Source: Jonesia quinghaiensis DSM 15701 (GTDB lineage: Bacteria > Actinomycetota > Actinomycetes > Actinomycetales > Cellulomonadaceae). From it: a stretch of 64,000 nt of DNA. Made by a program: the position numbers and the translations under genes. Location of the stretch: the NCBI RefSeq assembly GCF_000423205.1, contig NZ_AUHN01000012.1, positions 1,148-65,147 of the forward strand. The letters run 5' to 3'. Positions 25,079-34,684 of the stretch are shown one piece after another. How positions within the stretch are numbered: position 1 is the stretch's first letter; every line of letters begins with the position of its first letter. The notes under the pieces are model-generated. The model saw only the letters and a list, made by a program, of their open reading frames with translations. It made no database searches and was not told where the DNA came from.

Positions 25079-26187
25079 CTACCTCACCTGTGCAACGGAT
25101 TGTCGGTGCCGTGTGGCACCACCGCCTTTTTTGGCCCGTTGTTGCTTTGATTGTTTTATTGCTCGCATGCCAGATCAATAGCCCAGGCTTTTTGTCTATT
25201 GATGTGCGTAATGGTGCGCTCTTTGGTCAACCGATCGATATTTTGCGTACTGCTGCCACCCCGCTGCTGCTTGCCCTTGGGATGGCGCTTGTCATCGCCA
25301 CCGCTGGTATTGACTTGTCCGTTGGTGCGGTGATGGCCATCAGCCTGGCCGTGTCACTGACTTACCTTCAGGGCAGTGCCAGCGCAGGCGAAGTCCCCAC
25401 TGTGATGGCTGCGGTGGCGTTGGGTATTGGCGTGGCTTTGCTGTGCGGAATGTTCAATGGATTCCTTGTGTCAGTGTTGGGGATTCAACCTTTTATCGCC
25501 ACCATGATCCTGATGGTGGCGGGCCGCGGTATCGCCATGCTCATCACACAAGCGCAAATCACCACGGTGACATCGGCGCCCTTTAAATTTATTGGGTCTG
25601 GTTCAGTGTTTGGTTTACCTACCCCGGTGGTTATTGCCGCGGTGGTGTTTGTCATTGTGGCGGTCATCGTTCGCCGAACCGCATTAGGCATGATGCTGGA
25701 GTCCATCGGGATTAACCGCGAAGCGTCGCGCTTAGCTGGTGTGAACTCACGCGGTATTACGTGGTTTGCCTACGCGCTTGCCGGTGTACTTGCCGGGTTG
25801 GCGGGCATCGTCTATGGGGCTCCAACAATGGCGGCAGACGCCAACAATATTGGCCTCATGAAAGAAATGGACGCCATTATGTGTGTCGTCCTGGGCGGCA
25901 CATTGTTGTCAGGTGGAAAGTTCTACCTTTCGGGGACCGTCATTGGGGCTTTGATCCTGACCACCATTGAACGTGCTGTCATCATTTTCCACCTCCCTTC
26001 CCAGATCACACCGCTCTTTAAGGCAATTGTCATCATCGCGGTATGTATCGCACAGTCACCCGAGTTACGCACCTGGCTGCATAAAGCGGGCGGGCGCATG
26101 CGGACTAAAACACCCCCCTCTGCGCCATCAACCACCGCATCAACCAGCTCTGCTGATGACCCACGCAAGGAGGTGGCTGTCTCATGA
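25075..26187 (+). CDS. ytfT: Sugar ABC transporter permease, YtfT type
   Basis: 370 residues with eight to ten hydrophobic segments of the BPD_transp_2 fold. Key matches are LALGMALVIATAGIDLSVGA, NGFLVSVLGIQPFIATM, MLESIGINREASRLAGVNSR and the EMDAIMCVVLGGTLLSGGK loop. It forms the translocation pore with the next gene product. The C-terminal 30 residues are a hydrophilic Thr/Ser/Pro-rich tail. Overlaps of 4 bp at both ends (ATGA) indicate translational coupling. Confidence 0.9.
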   Translation: MTTSPVQRIVGAVWHHRLFWPVVALIVLLLACQINSPGFLSIDVRNGALFGQPIDILRTAATPLLLALGMALVIATAGIDLSVGAVMAISLAVSLTYLQGSASAGEVPTVMAAVALGIGVALLCGMFNGFLVSVLGIQPFIATMILMVAGRGIAMLITQAQITTVTSAPFKFIGSGSVFGLPTPVVIAAVVFVIVAVIVRRTALGMMLESIGINREASRLAGVNSRGITWFAYALAGVLAGLAGIVYGAPTMAADANNIGLMKEMDAIMCVVLGGTLLSGGKFYLSGTVIGALILTTIERAVIIFHLPSQITPLFKAIVIIAVCIAQSPELRTWLHKAGGRMRTKTPPSAPSTTASTSSADDPRKEVAVS

Positions 26188-27257
26188 CCGCACCAACAGT
26201 GACCACAACCCCTGCACCACAGGGTGCTGGTTCCCCGCAGCGATCCTGGGGTGATCGTGCCGCGAAGCTCTGGCATCGCATGACAACACCCTCCACCTTG
26301 CCGCTCATGGGCACCCTCGTCACGTTGATCCTCATGCTGGTTATTGGGCAGATGCGTTACTCCACTGAGCGGCGTGACTTTGTATCCATCAAACTGTTCT
26401 CCAACCTGTTTGTTGATAACTCATATCTGCTTGTGCTCGCGGTGGGGATGACGTTTGTTATTCTCACTGGCGGTATTGACCTGTCCGTAGGGGCGGTTGT
26501 TGCCCTGGTTGGTTTGGTTATTGCCACCCTGCTCCCTACGGGGTTGCCGCTGGTGATTGTGCTGCCGTTGGCTGTGGGAATTGGCTCTCTGTTTGGGTTC
26601 ATGATCGGGGTGATGGTTCATTACTTCTCCATCCAACCCTTCATAGCCTCACTGGCTGCCATGTTCTTGGCCCGCGGGTTAGCGAACGTGGTGTCTGTGC
26701 AGTCGGTGGGTATCGATCACGATGGGTTTTCTGCGCTTGCTGGGTGGTCGTTGAAGTTTGGTGAAGGCCGCGACATTTGGAAAATCAACTCCTCGATGCT
26801 CGTGGCAGTTGCCGTGCTCGCCGTGGCGTACCTGTTGCTGCATCACACCCGCTTTGGTCGCACCGTGTATGGGGTGGGGGTAGGTGACCGTGGCAACGCC
26901 ATCCAACTGATGGGGTTGAACGCTGGGCGCACCACACTGTGGGTGTACGTGATTTCCGGAACCTGTGCGGGTATCAGCGGAGTGCTGTTCGCCTTTTACA
27001 CAAAGTCCGGTTTTAACCTCACCGGAATCGGCATGGAACTTGATGCCATTGCCGCTGTAGTCATCGGTGGGACTGTGTTGACCGGGGGAGCTGGCTACGT
27101 GCTAGGCACGTTCCTTGGGGTCACTGTGTATGGCCTGATCCAGGTCATGATCGCCCGTGAGGGGTTGGATTCCTGGTGGACGAAGGTGTTCATCGGAGTG
27201 GTACTCCTCGCGTTTGTTCTGTTGCAGCGCGCGATTGCGCGCAAGAAAGTGAGGTGA
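26184..27257 (+). CDS. yjfF: Sugar ABC transporter permease, YjfF type
   Basis: 357 residues, the second BPD_transp_2 permease. Diagnostic stretches are LAVGMTFVILTGGIDLSVGA, YFSIQPFIASLAAMFLARGL, YGVGVGDRGNAIQLMGLNAG and ELDAIAAVVIGGTVLTGGAG. In E. coli, YjfF pairs with YtfT. It is the last gene of the operon, followed by two hairpins, the second with a T-run. Confidence 0.9.
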   Translation: MTAPTVTTTPAPQGAGSPQRSWGDRAAKLWHRMTTPSTLPLMGTLVTLILMLVIGQMRYSTERRDFVSIKLFSNLFVDNSYLLVLAVGMTFVILTGGIDLSVGAVVALVGLVIATLLPTGLPLVIVLPLAVGIGSLFGFMIGVMVHYFSIQPFIASLAAMFLARGLANVVSVQSVGIDHDGFSALAGWSLKFGEGRDIWKINSSMLVAVAVLAVAYLLLHHTRFGRTVYGVGVGDRGNAIQLMGLNAGRTTLWVYVISGTCAGISGVLFAFYTKSGFNLTGIGMELDAIAAVVIGGTVLTGGAGYVLGTFLGVTVYGLIQVMIAREGLDSWWTKVFIGVVLLAFVLLQRAIARKKVR

Positions 27258-27280
27258 GCGGTTCACGACCGTGAAGTTAC

Positions 27281-27354
27281 GTGCCCTCACCGGCCGAAGC
27301 GGCAACTTGGGGTCCGGTGAGGGGCACGCTAACGGGGCCATTGGCACCCGTTTT
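27281..27354 (+). terminator. Tandem terminator after the transporter operon
   Basis: The first hairpin pairs GTGCCCTCACCGG (27281-27293) with CCGGTGAGGGGCAC (27314-27327, one bulge). The second (ACGGG-GCC / GGC-A-CCCGT, 27332-27351) ends in TTTT. Transcription of the GH51 gene probably starts after this point. Confidence 0.65.
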
Positions 27355-27384
27355 GCTCTCCGAAATTTGAGGAGGAGAGGCACT

Positions 27385-27438
27385 GTGATTTTCTCATGGT
27401 GCCTGAAGTTCCGTCACTCTCCTCACACTGAACAATGA
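27385..27438 (+). other. Possible 17-residue leader peptide upstream of the GH51 gene
   Basis: A GTG-initiated frame (VIFSWCLKFRHSPHTEQ) follows GAGGAGG with good spacing and ends 46 bp before the GH51 start. It might be a leader peptide; the run of codons shows no attenuator-like bias, so support is limited to the RBS. Confidence 0.2.
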
Positions 27439-27484
27439 GGTTGAGTGCGTCACGTCCACGACATACATGATGGAAGGCACGTGC

Positions 27485-30400
27485 ATGAGAGTACATCGCA
27501 GGGGGCAAGCACGTCAGGCTGCCCGAACTACGGCAATAACGCTGGTGGCAGCACTATCTGCCACCCTTCTCGCAACACTTCCCACCCAAGCAAACATGAT
27601 GCGCAACACCCCGGACGCCAGTGTCCCGGTTGTTGACGATTTCGACGCTGACCTGTCCTCACAGTGGCAGATCCTGAACGAAGACACCTCAAAGTGGGCG
27701 GTAGACACAGCAGAGTCACGCCTCACGATCAATGCACCACGCGGAGATACTTACCAAAGCGACAACACGGCAAAGAACATTTTTGTCATGGATGTCCCGG
27801 CTGGGGATTTCACCGCCGTCACTGAGGTATCCGCGCAGGTTGCAACCGTGTACCAAGGTGCCGGGTTGATTGCCATGGGCGACTTGGACAACTATGTTCG
27901 CACCGGTCTCACGTTCGTTGGTGGCCTCACGCCCAGCGGCATCGCGGTGGAAACCGATGTGGAGACAGCCGCCGTTTTTAGTGCAGCTGACTTTGAGGAC
28001 CGCCCCAACTCTGCTTCAGAAACCCTGAGAATTCAACGCTCAGGGGACACTCTCACCAGCAGTTTGTGGGCAGACACCCAGTGGCAAACACTGCACACCC
28101 AAGCGGTCACTTTTGATGTCACCCAGGTCGGGTTGTACGCACTGGGCGCACAAGACGGCACAGAACTGGCCGCATCATTTGACTACTTCGCTCTTGAAAC
28201 AGCTCCGCCGGGGTCGGTGAACCCGCCAGACGCGTTCACCCTGGCGCCCACGACCGGTGGGCGTCTCACTGTCACTGACAGCGGGCTGCGTGTCACCTCG
28301 GAACCGGGGGCGGCATCGGCAATTATTACCGTCGATGCGCGTGACGGCGATACGTTCACCGCAACAGTTGCCGACCAACACATCGTGGTCACCGACAACA
28401 CCCTGACCCTGTCCGGACAGGGCACACCACAACCGCTGACCCTTCACGATGCTGGTGGGGGAACGGTCACCCTGTGTACCAGTGACACCGACTGTGTCAC
28501 TGCTGGTGACGGTGCTGTTCTCACGTTAGGGGACAGGGACGGTGCTGCGCGGTTCGCCGTGAACTCGGTGACGTTCGCTGAAGATTCCCTCCTCACCATC
28601 GACGGTGACGACACCCTCATCGAAACATCACCAGACCTGTACGGCCTGTTCTACGAAGACATCAACTACGCCGCAGATGGCGGGTTATATGCCGAGCTCA
28701 TCCGCAACCGGTCCTTTGAATTCACCACCGCAGACAACGCATCGTTCAACGCACTCACAGCATGGCAAAAAGTCACCGCAGGTGACACCGCTGCCGGGGA
28801 CATCACCGTGGTCAACGATGACGGGCGGCTCAACGACTCTAACCGCAACTACCTGACCATTAACGCTGCCGGGCCCGGCGCTGGTATCCGCAACATCGGA
28901 TACAACACTGGGATCACCCTCATCAAGGGGGACACCTACGACTTCTCAGTGTGGGCGCGCAGCGACACCGCGCAAAACCTGAACGTCACCGTCACCGACG
29001 CGTCAGGGGACACCACCGCAGCAACAGGGACACTGACCGTCCCAGGGGACAACACTTGGGCGCAGCACACCGTGACCCTCACCGCGACCAGTGACACCAC
29101 CACAGGGCGCCTCAACGTCACCACCAGCGCAGCAGGCACACTGGCCCTCGACATGGTGTCACTCTTCCCTACAGACACCTGGGAAGGGCCGGTCAACGGA
29201 AAATCTGTGCTCCGTAAAGACCTCGCCGAGAAGCTCGACGCCATGAACCCGCAGTTCCTGCGGTTCCCTGGCGGCTGTGTCACCAACGTCGGGACCTTCA
29301 AAAGCTACGAAGAGTCCGGCTACACCGACCGCAAACGCACCTACCAGTGGAAAGAAACCATTGGGCCCGTTGAAGAACGCGCCACCAACTGGAATTTCTG
29401 GGGTTACAACCAGTCCTACGGAATTGGGTACCTCGAATACTTCCTCCTCGCCGAAGACCTCGGCGCATTTGCCCTGCCCGTTGTGTCAGTGGGGGCAAAC
29501 GGGTGCGGCTCGACCATCCCCGAGATGACCGACCCACAAATGATCGACCGGTGGGTCAACGACACCCTTGACCTCATCGAATTTGCCACCGGCCCAACAG
29601 ACAGCACCTGGGGTGCGATCCGCGCGGAACTCGGCCACCCTGAGCCCTTCGACATGCCCTACATTGGGCTCGGCAACGAAGAAAACACCAAAACCTTCGA
29701 GGCGAACTTCCCCACGTTCCGTGACGCCATCGAAGAACGATTCCCAGACATCACCATCATTTCCAACTCCGGGCCTGATGACGCCGGTACCCGATTTGAT
29801 GAACTGTGGGACTTCAACCGCGAACAAGGCGTCGCGATGGTTGATGAACACTACTACAACGACCCAGGGTGGTTCTTGTCCAACCACAACAGGTACGACA
29901 CCTACGACCGCGAAGGCCCAGCAGTATTTCTTGGTGAATACGCTTCACGGGGCAACACCATGTTTAACGCTGTCGCTGAAGCGTCCTACATGATCGCGCT
30001 GGAACGTAACTCAGACATCGTCAAACTTGCCTCCTACGCGCCACTGTTCGCCAACGAAGACCACGTCCAATGGTCACCAGACGCCATCTGGTTCAACAAC
30101 CACCAATCATGGGTGACCCCAAACTACTGGGTGCAAAAAATGTTCGCCGACAACCACGGCGACGCCATTGTTCCATCCACCCAATCAGGTGGGCACATCC
30201 CAGAAACACCCATCAACGGTGGAATTTTCCTGTCCACCTGGAAAACCGCTGCAACCTACGACAACATCACCGTCACCGGTGATGACGGCACCAACCTCTT
30301 CACCGAAGACTTCACCGACGCTTCCGCGTGGCGCCCAGTCACCGGAACGTGGGCGCTCGCTGACGGTGGGTACCGGCAATCCGATGCAACTGTTGAAGAT

Positions 30401-32113
30401 GCCCGAGCCATCATTACTGACGCTTACTCCAAAGATTGGGACAACTACACCCTTGAGGTGGAAGCAACCAAAGAATCAGGTGACGAAGGGTTCCTTATTG
30501 GGTTTGGTGCAACAGCATCAGATGAGTACTTCTGGTGGAACCTTGGCGGGTGGAACAACACCCGTTCAGTGTTGGAGAAAGCCCAAGGTGGGCGTTCTGG
30601 TGAGGTGAAAGCCAAAGAAGGCGTTTCACTGGAAACCGGGAAAACCTACACCCTGCGTATTGAGGTCTCTGAACGCACCGTCAAGCTGTACCTCGATGGG
30701 GAACTGCACCTGGAATACAGTGACACGGCCCAAACCCAAGAACTGTTCTCCGGGGTGTCACGGGACACGGACACTGGTGACCTGGTGGTGAAGTTGGTGA
30801 ACACTTCCAACGCCCACCACACCACAACCGTGCAGGTCAACGACGTCACAGTGGGGGACAACGCCACAGTGACAACACTTGCCGGAGACCGTGGGGCGGT
30901 GAACACCAAAGCCACACCGGATAACGTGGCACCGGTTACCACCACGCGTAATGATGTTGGTAACGAGTTCACGGCAGCGTTGGACCCCTACTCGGTGACG
31001 TTCATCAGGTTAGAAACCCAAGATTCCACCCCACCCGCCATCGACCTAGCGGAACTCCCACAACCCGTCGGTAACGGATGGTACGCACCACCACTGGAGA
31101 TCACCGCAACAGCCAGTGATATCCGCGGCGTGGACCGCATCGAATGGCGGGTGGACAACGGTGAGTGGGTGACCGGCAAACAGGGCAACGACACCATTAC
31201 TGCGACGGTCAGTGATCACGGTCAGCACACCGTGGCATTCCGGGCTTTTGATAAGGCTGGTAATGAGTCAGACCTGCGGGACATCACCGTGAACGTGGAT
31301 GCCCGCGCCCCACTGTCGCGGGCTGACATCAACCCTGAAACCCGGGTCGTCACAATGCGTGCCGTTGATGAGGAATCAGGGTTAGCTGGCATCACCTACC
31401 GGGTCGATGACGGGCAATGGGCGCAGTACAACGAGCCCGTGACCCTCGCAGCGGCAGCGCAAACCATCACCTGGTTTGCCACCGATAAGGCAGGGAACAA
31501 AGAGGACGCCACCACCATGGAGGTCGCTCCACCAGATGCCCCAACAGCACCCTCACAGGTGAAGGTCACCGCGAAAGACACACGGATAACTGCCGGTAAA
31601 GATGCCCGCCTCGCCGTGAAAGTCACCTCACAGGCAGCAATCAGTGGAACAGTGACTGCCAGCGTGGGGGACACCCCCCTCGCCTCGGCTCCCCTCAAAA
31701 AGGGCACCGCAACACTGAAACTGAGCCACCTGCCCGTGGGGCGCCACACCATTACCGTGGCCTACTCCGGAAACGACGTCACAGCACCGTCCACCTCAAC
31801 GCTGACTATCACGGTCACCGCGAAAAAGACCTCGCTGAGCGTCAAACCAAAACACAAAGCGATCCGTGCAGGCAAACCCCAAGACATCCGCGTTAAAGCG
31901 CCAAAGAACGCTAGCGGAGACGTCACTGTCACCGTCAAACGGGGAAAGAAAAACGTCTACACAGTCGCCGCGACCCTCCACAAGGGGAAAGTCACCGTTG
32001 AACTTCCCCGCTCAGCCACAGCGTCGTCCGGGAAGTACACCGTAACTGTCACCTACCCCGGTGACAGCGTGTACGCCCCAGCTGACGCTCAAGGCGCCTT
32101 CACCGTGCGATAG
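27485..32113 (+). CDS. Secreted multidomain GH51 alpha-L-arabinofuranosidase
   Basis: 1,542 residues from ATG 27485, chosen for GGAAGG upstream and the signal peptide MRVHRRGQARQAARTTA...LPTQA. Order: a DUF1349/concanavalin-like beta-sandwich (about 45-240), a small beta domain (250-370), catalytic region starting LYGLFYEDINYAADGGLYAE near residue 382 with an embedded CBM4_9-like sandwich (430-560), then the GH51 barrel: FLRFPGGCVTNVG, IGLGNEENTKTF (acid/base Glu) and AVFLGEYASRGN (nucleophile Glu). A LamG-like domain (900-1070) and Ig-like/BIg_3 repeats complete the protein. GH51 releases terminal arabinofuranose from arabinan or arabinoxylan. Monomers or short oligomers would feed the transporter encoded upstream. 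Confidence 0.92.
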   Translation: MRVHRRGQARQAARTTAITLVAALSATLLATLPTQANMMRNTPDASVPVVDDFDADLSSQWQILNEDTSKWAVDTAESRLTINAPRGDTYQSDNTAKNIFVMDVPAGDFTAVTEVSAQVATVYQGAGLIAMGDLDNYVRTGLTFVGGLTPSGIAVETDVETAAVFSAADFEDRPNSASETLRIQRSGDTLTSSLWADTQWQTLHTQAVTFDVTQVGLYALGAQDGTELAASFDYFALETAPPGSVNPPDAFTLAPTTGGRLTVTDSGLRVTSEPGAASAIITVDARDGDTFTATVADQHIVVTDNTLTLSGQGTPQPLTLHDAGGGTVTLCTSDTDCVTAGDGAVLTLGDRDGAARFAVNSVTFAEDSLLTIDGDDTLIETSPDLYGLFYEDINYAADGGLYAELIRNRSFEFTTADNASFNALTAWQKVTAGDTAAGDITVVNDDGRLNDSNRNYLTINAAGPGAGIRNIGYNTGITLIKGDTYDFSVWARSDTAQNLNVTVTDASGDTTAATGTLTVPGDNTWAQHTVTLTATSDTTTGRLNVTTSAAGTLALDMVSLFPTDTWEGPVNGKSVLRKDLAEKLDAMNPQFLRFPGGCVTNVGTFKSYEESGYTDRKRTYQWKETIGPVEERATNWNFWGYNQSYGIGYLEYFLLAEDLGAFALPVVSVGANGCGSTIPEMTDPQMIDRWVNDTLDLIEFATGPTDSTWGAIRAELGHPEPFDMPYIGLGNEENTKTFEANFPTFRDAIEERFPDITIISNSGPDDAGTRFDELWDFNREQGVAMVDEHYYNDPGWFLSNHNRYDTYDREGPAVFLGEYASRGNTMFNAVAEASYMIALERNSDIVKLASYAPLFANEDHVQWSPDAIWFNNHQSWVTPNYWVQKMFADNHGDAIVPSTQSGGHIPETPINGGIFLSTWKTAATYDNITVTGDDGTNLFTEDFTDASAWRPVTGTWALADGGYRQSDATVEDARAIITDAYSKDWDNYTLEVEATKESGDEGFLIGFGATASDEYFWWNLGGWNNTRSVLEKAQGGRSGEVKAKEGVSLETGKTYTLRIEVSERTVKLYLDGELHLEYSDTAQTQELFSGVSRDTDTGDLVVKLVNTSNAHHTTTVQVNDVTVGDNATVTTLAGDRGAVNTKATPDNVAPVTTTRNDVGNEFTAALDPYSVTFIRLETQDSTPPAIDLAELPQPVGNGWYAPPLEITATASDIRGVDRIEWRVDNGEWVTGKQGNDTITATVSDHGQHTVAFRAFDKAGNESDLRDITVNVDARAPLSRADINPETRVVTMRAVDEESGLAGITYRVDDGQWAQYNEPVTLAAAAQTITWFATDKAGNKEDATTMEVAPPDAPTAPSQVKVTAKDTRITAGKDARLAVKVTSQAAISGTVTASVGDTPLASAPLKKGTATLKLSHLPVGRHTITVAYSGNDVTAPSTSTLTITVTAKKTSLSVKPKHKAIRAGKPQDIRVKAPKNASGDVTVTVKRGKKNVYTVAATLHKGKVTVELPRSATASSGKYTVTVTYPGDSVYAPADAQGAFTVR

Positions 32114-32188
32114 CACCAACCGGTGGGGCCGGGAACACCGGCCCCACCCACCCCACAACCCACATATCCCCACGCACAGGAGGACCCC

Positions 32189-34468
32189 ATGGTCTCACCA
32201 GCGACACGGACGGTAGCCACAACAGCAACGATGCTCCTCACGGCCGCCCTCTGGATAACCCCCGCTGCCCAAGCAGCCCCAACCACAGCAGCCGCACCGG
32301 CAGCAAGCATCCCAGACCTACAAGTCACCGTCATCGACGATGACCAACCCACCCCAGCCCCAACCGACCTAGCCGCATACTTTTTCCCCTACTTCACCGG
32401 CGAAGTAGCAAACGGAGAAAAAGTGTACTTTGCAGCCTCACAAGGGAACAACGCCCTCGCCTGGGACGAACTCAACGACGGCAAACCAGTCCTCGAATCC
32501 ACCTTTGGTGAACAAGGCGTCCGCGACCCCTTTATCATCCGATCAGCAGACGGAAACAAGTTCTTCCTCCTTGCCACCGACCTGAAAATCTACCCCAACA
32601 ATTCCTTCGCCACCGCCCAACAAAGCGGTTCACGACACCTGGAAATCTGGGAATCCGAGGACCTCATCACCTGGTCCAACCAGCGGCACGTTAAAGTCTC
32701 CACCGACTACGCCGGCAACACCTGGGCGCCCGAAGCGTACTGGGACGAAGCATCACACCAATACGTTGTGTACTGGGCATCAGCGCTTTACCCCACCACC
32801 AACACCGCTGGGCGCGACATTCGCACCACGTACCAAAAAATGATGTACGTCACCACCACAGACTTCGTTGAATTCAGCGAACCCACCGTCTGGGTGGACG
32901 TATCACGCGGGTCAGGGCTCGGCATGATCGACTCCACCGTCATCAAAGACGGCGACTACTTCTACCGCTTCACCAAAGACGAGCGATACATGATCCCCAG
33001 GCTGGAACGTTCCACCAGCCTGCTGAACACCATCACCGGGACACTGCCAACCACCACCGCAGACCCCACCAGCGGGTGGCAACTCATCACCGAAAAAGTA
33101 GGCCACGGCCTCGCCAACCAATGGGGCGGAACCTTCACCGCAGGAGAAGGCCCAACCATCGTCAAAGCAAACCCCGGCGACACCTCAGCACCCCAAGACG
33201 ACACCTGGTTTCTCTTCATCGACCAACCCTCCTATCACGGCGGGCGCGGGTACGTTCCCTTCGCCACTCACAACCTCGCCGACCCCAACGGGTGGTACTC
33301 CGTAGCAGCAGACTCAGACCTGCCCACCTCACCGCGGCACGGCACCGTCCTACCCATCACCCAAGAAGAATACGAACGAGTCCTCCACGCCTACCAACCC
33401 GACCTCCTCGTCGACACCATCGCCGACCAACAAGTCACCACACCCCAAGGCACACCAGCAACACTCCCCACAACCGTGGCTGTGACCTACGCCGATGGAA
33501 CAAAGCGCACGCAGCCAGTAATGTGGCCCCAACTACCCACCAACTACGCCGATGCCCCCGGTGAATTTGTCCTGCGCACCGTACCCATACCTGGCTCCAG
33601 CGTGCGTGCCGAACTACGCATCCTCGTCACAGACGCTGACGCACCCAGCATCACCACACTCACCACCCCCTCACAGCCCGACGGTGCAAACGACTGGTAC
33701 ACCACCACCCCAACAGTGCAAGTCACCGCAACAGATGACACCGGTGTGCAGTGGATCGAAACCTCACTCAACGACGGGCAATGGGTGCGCCACACTGGCG
33801 ACACCGCAGAAGTTAAACTCCCCGATGGGCGACCCACACTGCGCATTCGTGCTGCAGACGTGTTCGGCACCATCAGCACACCCGTCACACTCAACGCCAC
33901 CGTTGACACAGAGGCACCGCTATCACGAGCGTTCGTCACCACCGGGGAACGCGCCGTCACCATTGATGCGCGCGACGCAGCATCGGGAATAGACAAAGTG
34001 CAATACCGGGTGCCAGGTGGGCAATGGAAAACCTACACCGAGGCCGTCAACGTGCCAGATGACGCGAGACGCCTCGAATACCGCGCGGTAGACCGGGCAG
34101 GGAACATCGAACCCACCCACACAGTAACCGTGGCCCCCGCAACACCAGTAGAAAAATCTGTGTCAACCACCCGCGCCACCCTCACCCCAAAGAAAACAAC
34201 AATCGGTGGGAAAGACGTCACCGTCAACGTTGTAGTGTCCTCACCAGGGATGGTGACAGGCACCGCGAAGATTGTGGTGCTGCGCGGTTCACAACAGGTC
34301 GCCACCCACCTCGTTGATGTTCATGGCGGAACAGGAAAAGCGGTGATCAACAATGATGACCTCACCAAAGCAGGTACCTACACGGTGCGTACTGAGTACC
34401 TTGGTTCAGCCACAGTGCTTGGATCAGTAGCCAAAGCTGCAACCTTGACGGTTACCGCACGGCGGTAA
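32189..34468 (+). CDS. Secreted GH43 arabinan-degrading enzyme with Ig-like tail
   Basis: 759 residues from ATG 32189 (AGGAGG just upstream; the longer frame adds an unlikely Pro-rich leader). Signal peptide to ITPAAQAAP near residue 29. The GH43 domain (about 60-420) has EQGVRDPFIIRSADGN, WAPEAYWDEA, MIDSTVIKDGDYFYRFTKDE and AGEGPTIVKANPGD, very close to the first GH43 domain of the protein at 17106. Ig-like domains follow; the segment APLSRAFVTTGERAVTIDAR and its neighbour GGQWKTY recur in the GH51 protein (APLSRADINPETR; DGQWAQY), showing shared modules. The last domain (TLTPKKTTIGGKDVTVNVVV) is a BIg_3-type repeat. It lies 75 bp after the GH51 gene, probably in the same operon. Confidence 0.9.
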   Translation: MVSPATRTVATTATMLLTAALWITPAAQAAPTTAAAPAASIPDLQVTVIDDDQPTPAPTDLAAYFFPYFTGEVANGEKVYFAASQGNNALAWDELNDGKPVLESTFGEQGVRDPFIIRSADGNKFFLLATDLKIYPNNSFATAQQSGSRHLEIWESEDLITWSNQRHVKVSTDYAGNTWAPEAYWDEASHQYVVYWASALYPTTNTAGRDIRTTYQKMMYVTTTDFVEFSEPTVWVDVSRGSGLGMIDSTVIKDGDYFYRFTKDERYMIPRLERSTSLLNTITGTLPTTTADPTSGWQLITEKVGHGLANQWGGTFTAGEGPTIVKANPGDTSAPQDDTWFLFIDQPSYHGGRGYVPFATHNLADPNGWYSVAADSDLPTSPRHGTVLPITQEEYERVLHAYQPDLLVDTIADQQVTTPQGTPATLPTTVAVTYADGTKRTQPVMWPQLPTNYADAPGEFVLRTVPIPGSSVRAELRILVTDADAPSITTLTTPSQPDGANDWYTTTPTVQVTATDDTGVQWIETSLNDGQWVRHTGDTAEVKLPDGRPTLRIRAADVFGTISTPVTLNATVDTEAPLSRAFVTTGERAVTIDARDAASGIDKVQYRVPGGQWKTYTEAVNVPDDARRLEYRAVDRAGNIEPTHTVTVAPATPVEKSVSTTRATLTPKKTTIGGKDVTVNVVVSSPGMVTGTAKIVVLRGSQQVATHLVDVHGGTGKAVINNDDLTKAGTYTVRTEYLGSATVLGSVAKAATLTVTARR

Positions 34469-34498
34469 TCCTCACAGCAACACACCACTCACACAACA

Positions 34499-34544
34499 CC
34501 ACAGCCAGCATGGGTAGCAGTGCCCATGCTGGCTGTGGCTGTTT
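34499..34544 (+). terminator. Strong hairpin terminator after the GH43 gene
   Basis: A perfect 16-bp stem (CCACAGCCAGCATGGG at 34499-34514 with its complement at 34523-34538), an 8-nt loop and then CTGTTTT. Confidence 0.8.
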
Positions 34545-34684
34545 TACAACACAACACATCCCCCCTGCTCAACGCCACAACCACCCCACCACACAGATGT
34601 TCACCCCACCCGCCCCTAGCGCCCACCCACTGTTGACGGCACAGTTTTGCTTAAGGGTCACCAGCCACTGCCGACGGGGGAAGC

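Noticed and set aside
34560-34684. Possible c-di-AMP (ydaO) riboswitch before the M23 peptidase gene
   Set aside because: Such genes often carry one in actinobacteria, but I could not find the conserved ydaO blocks here.
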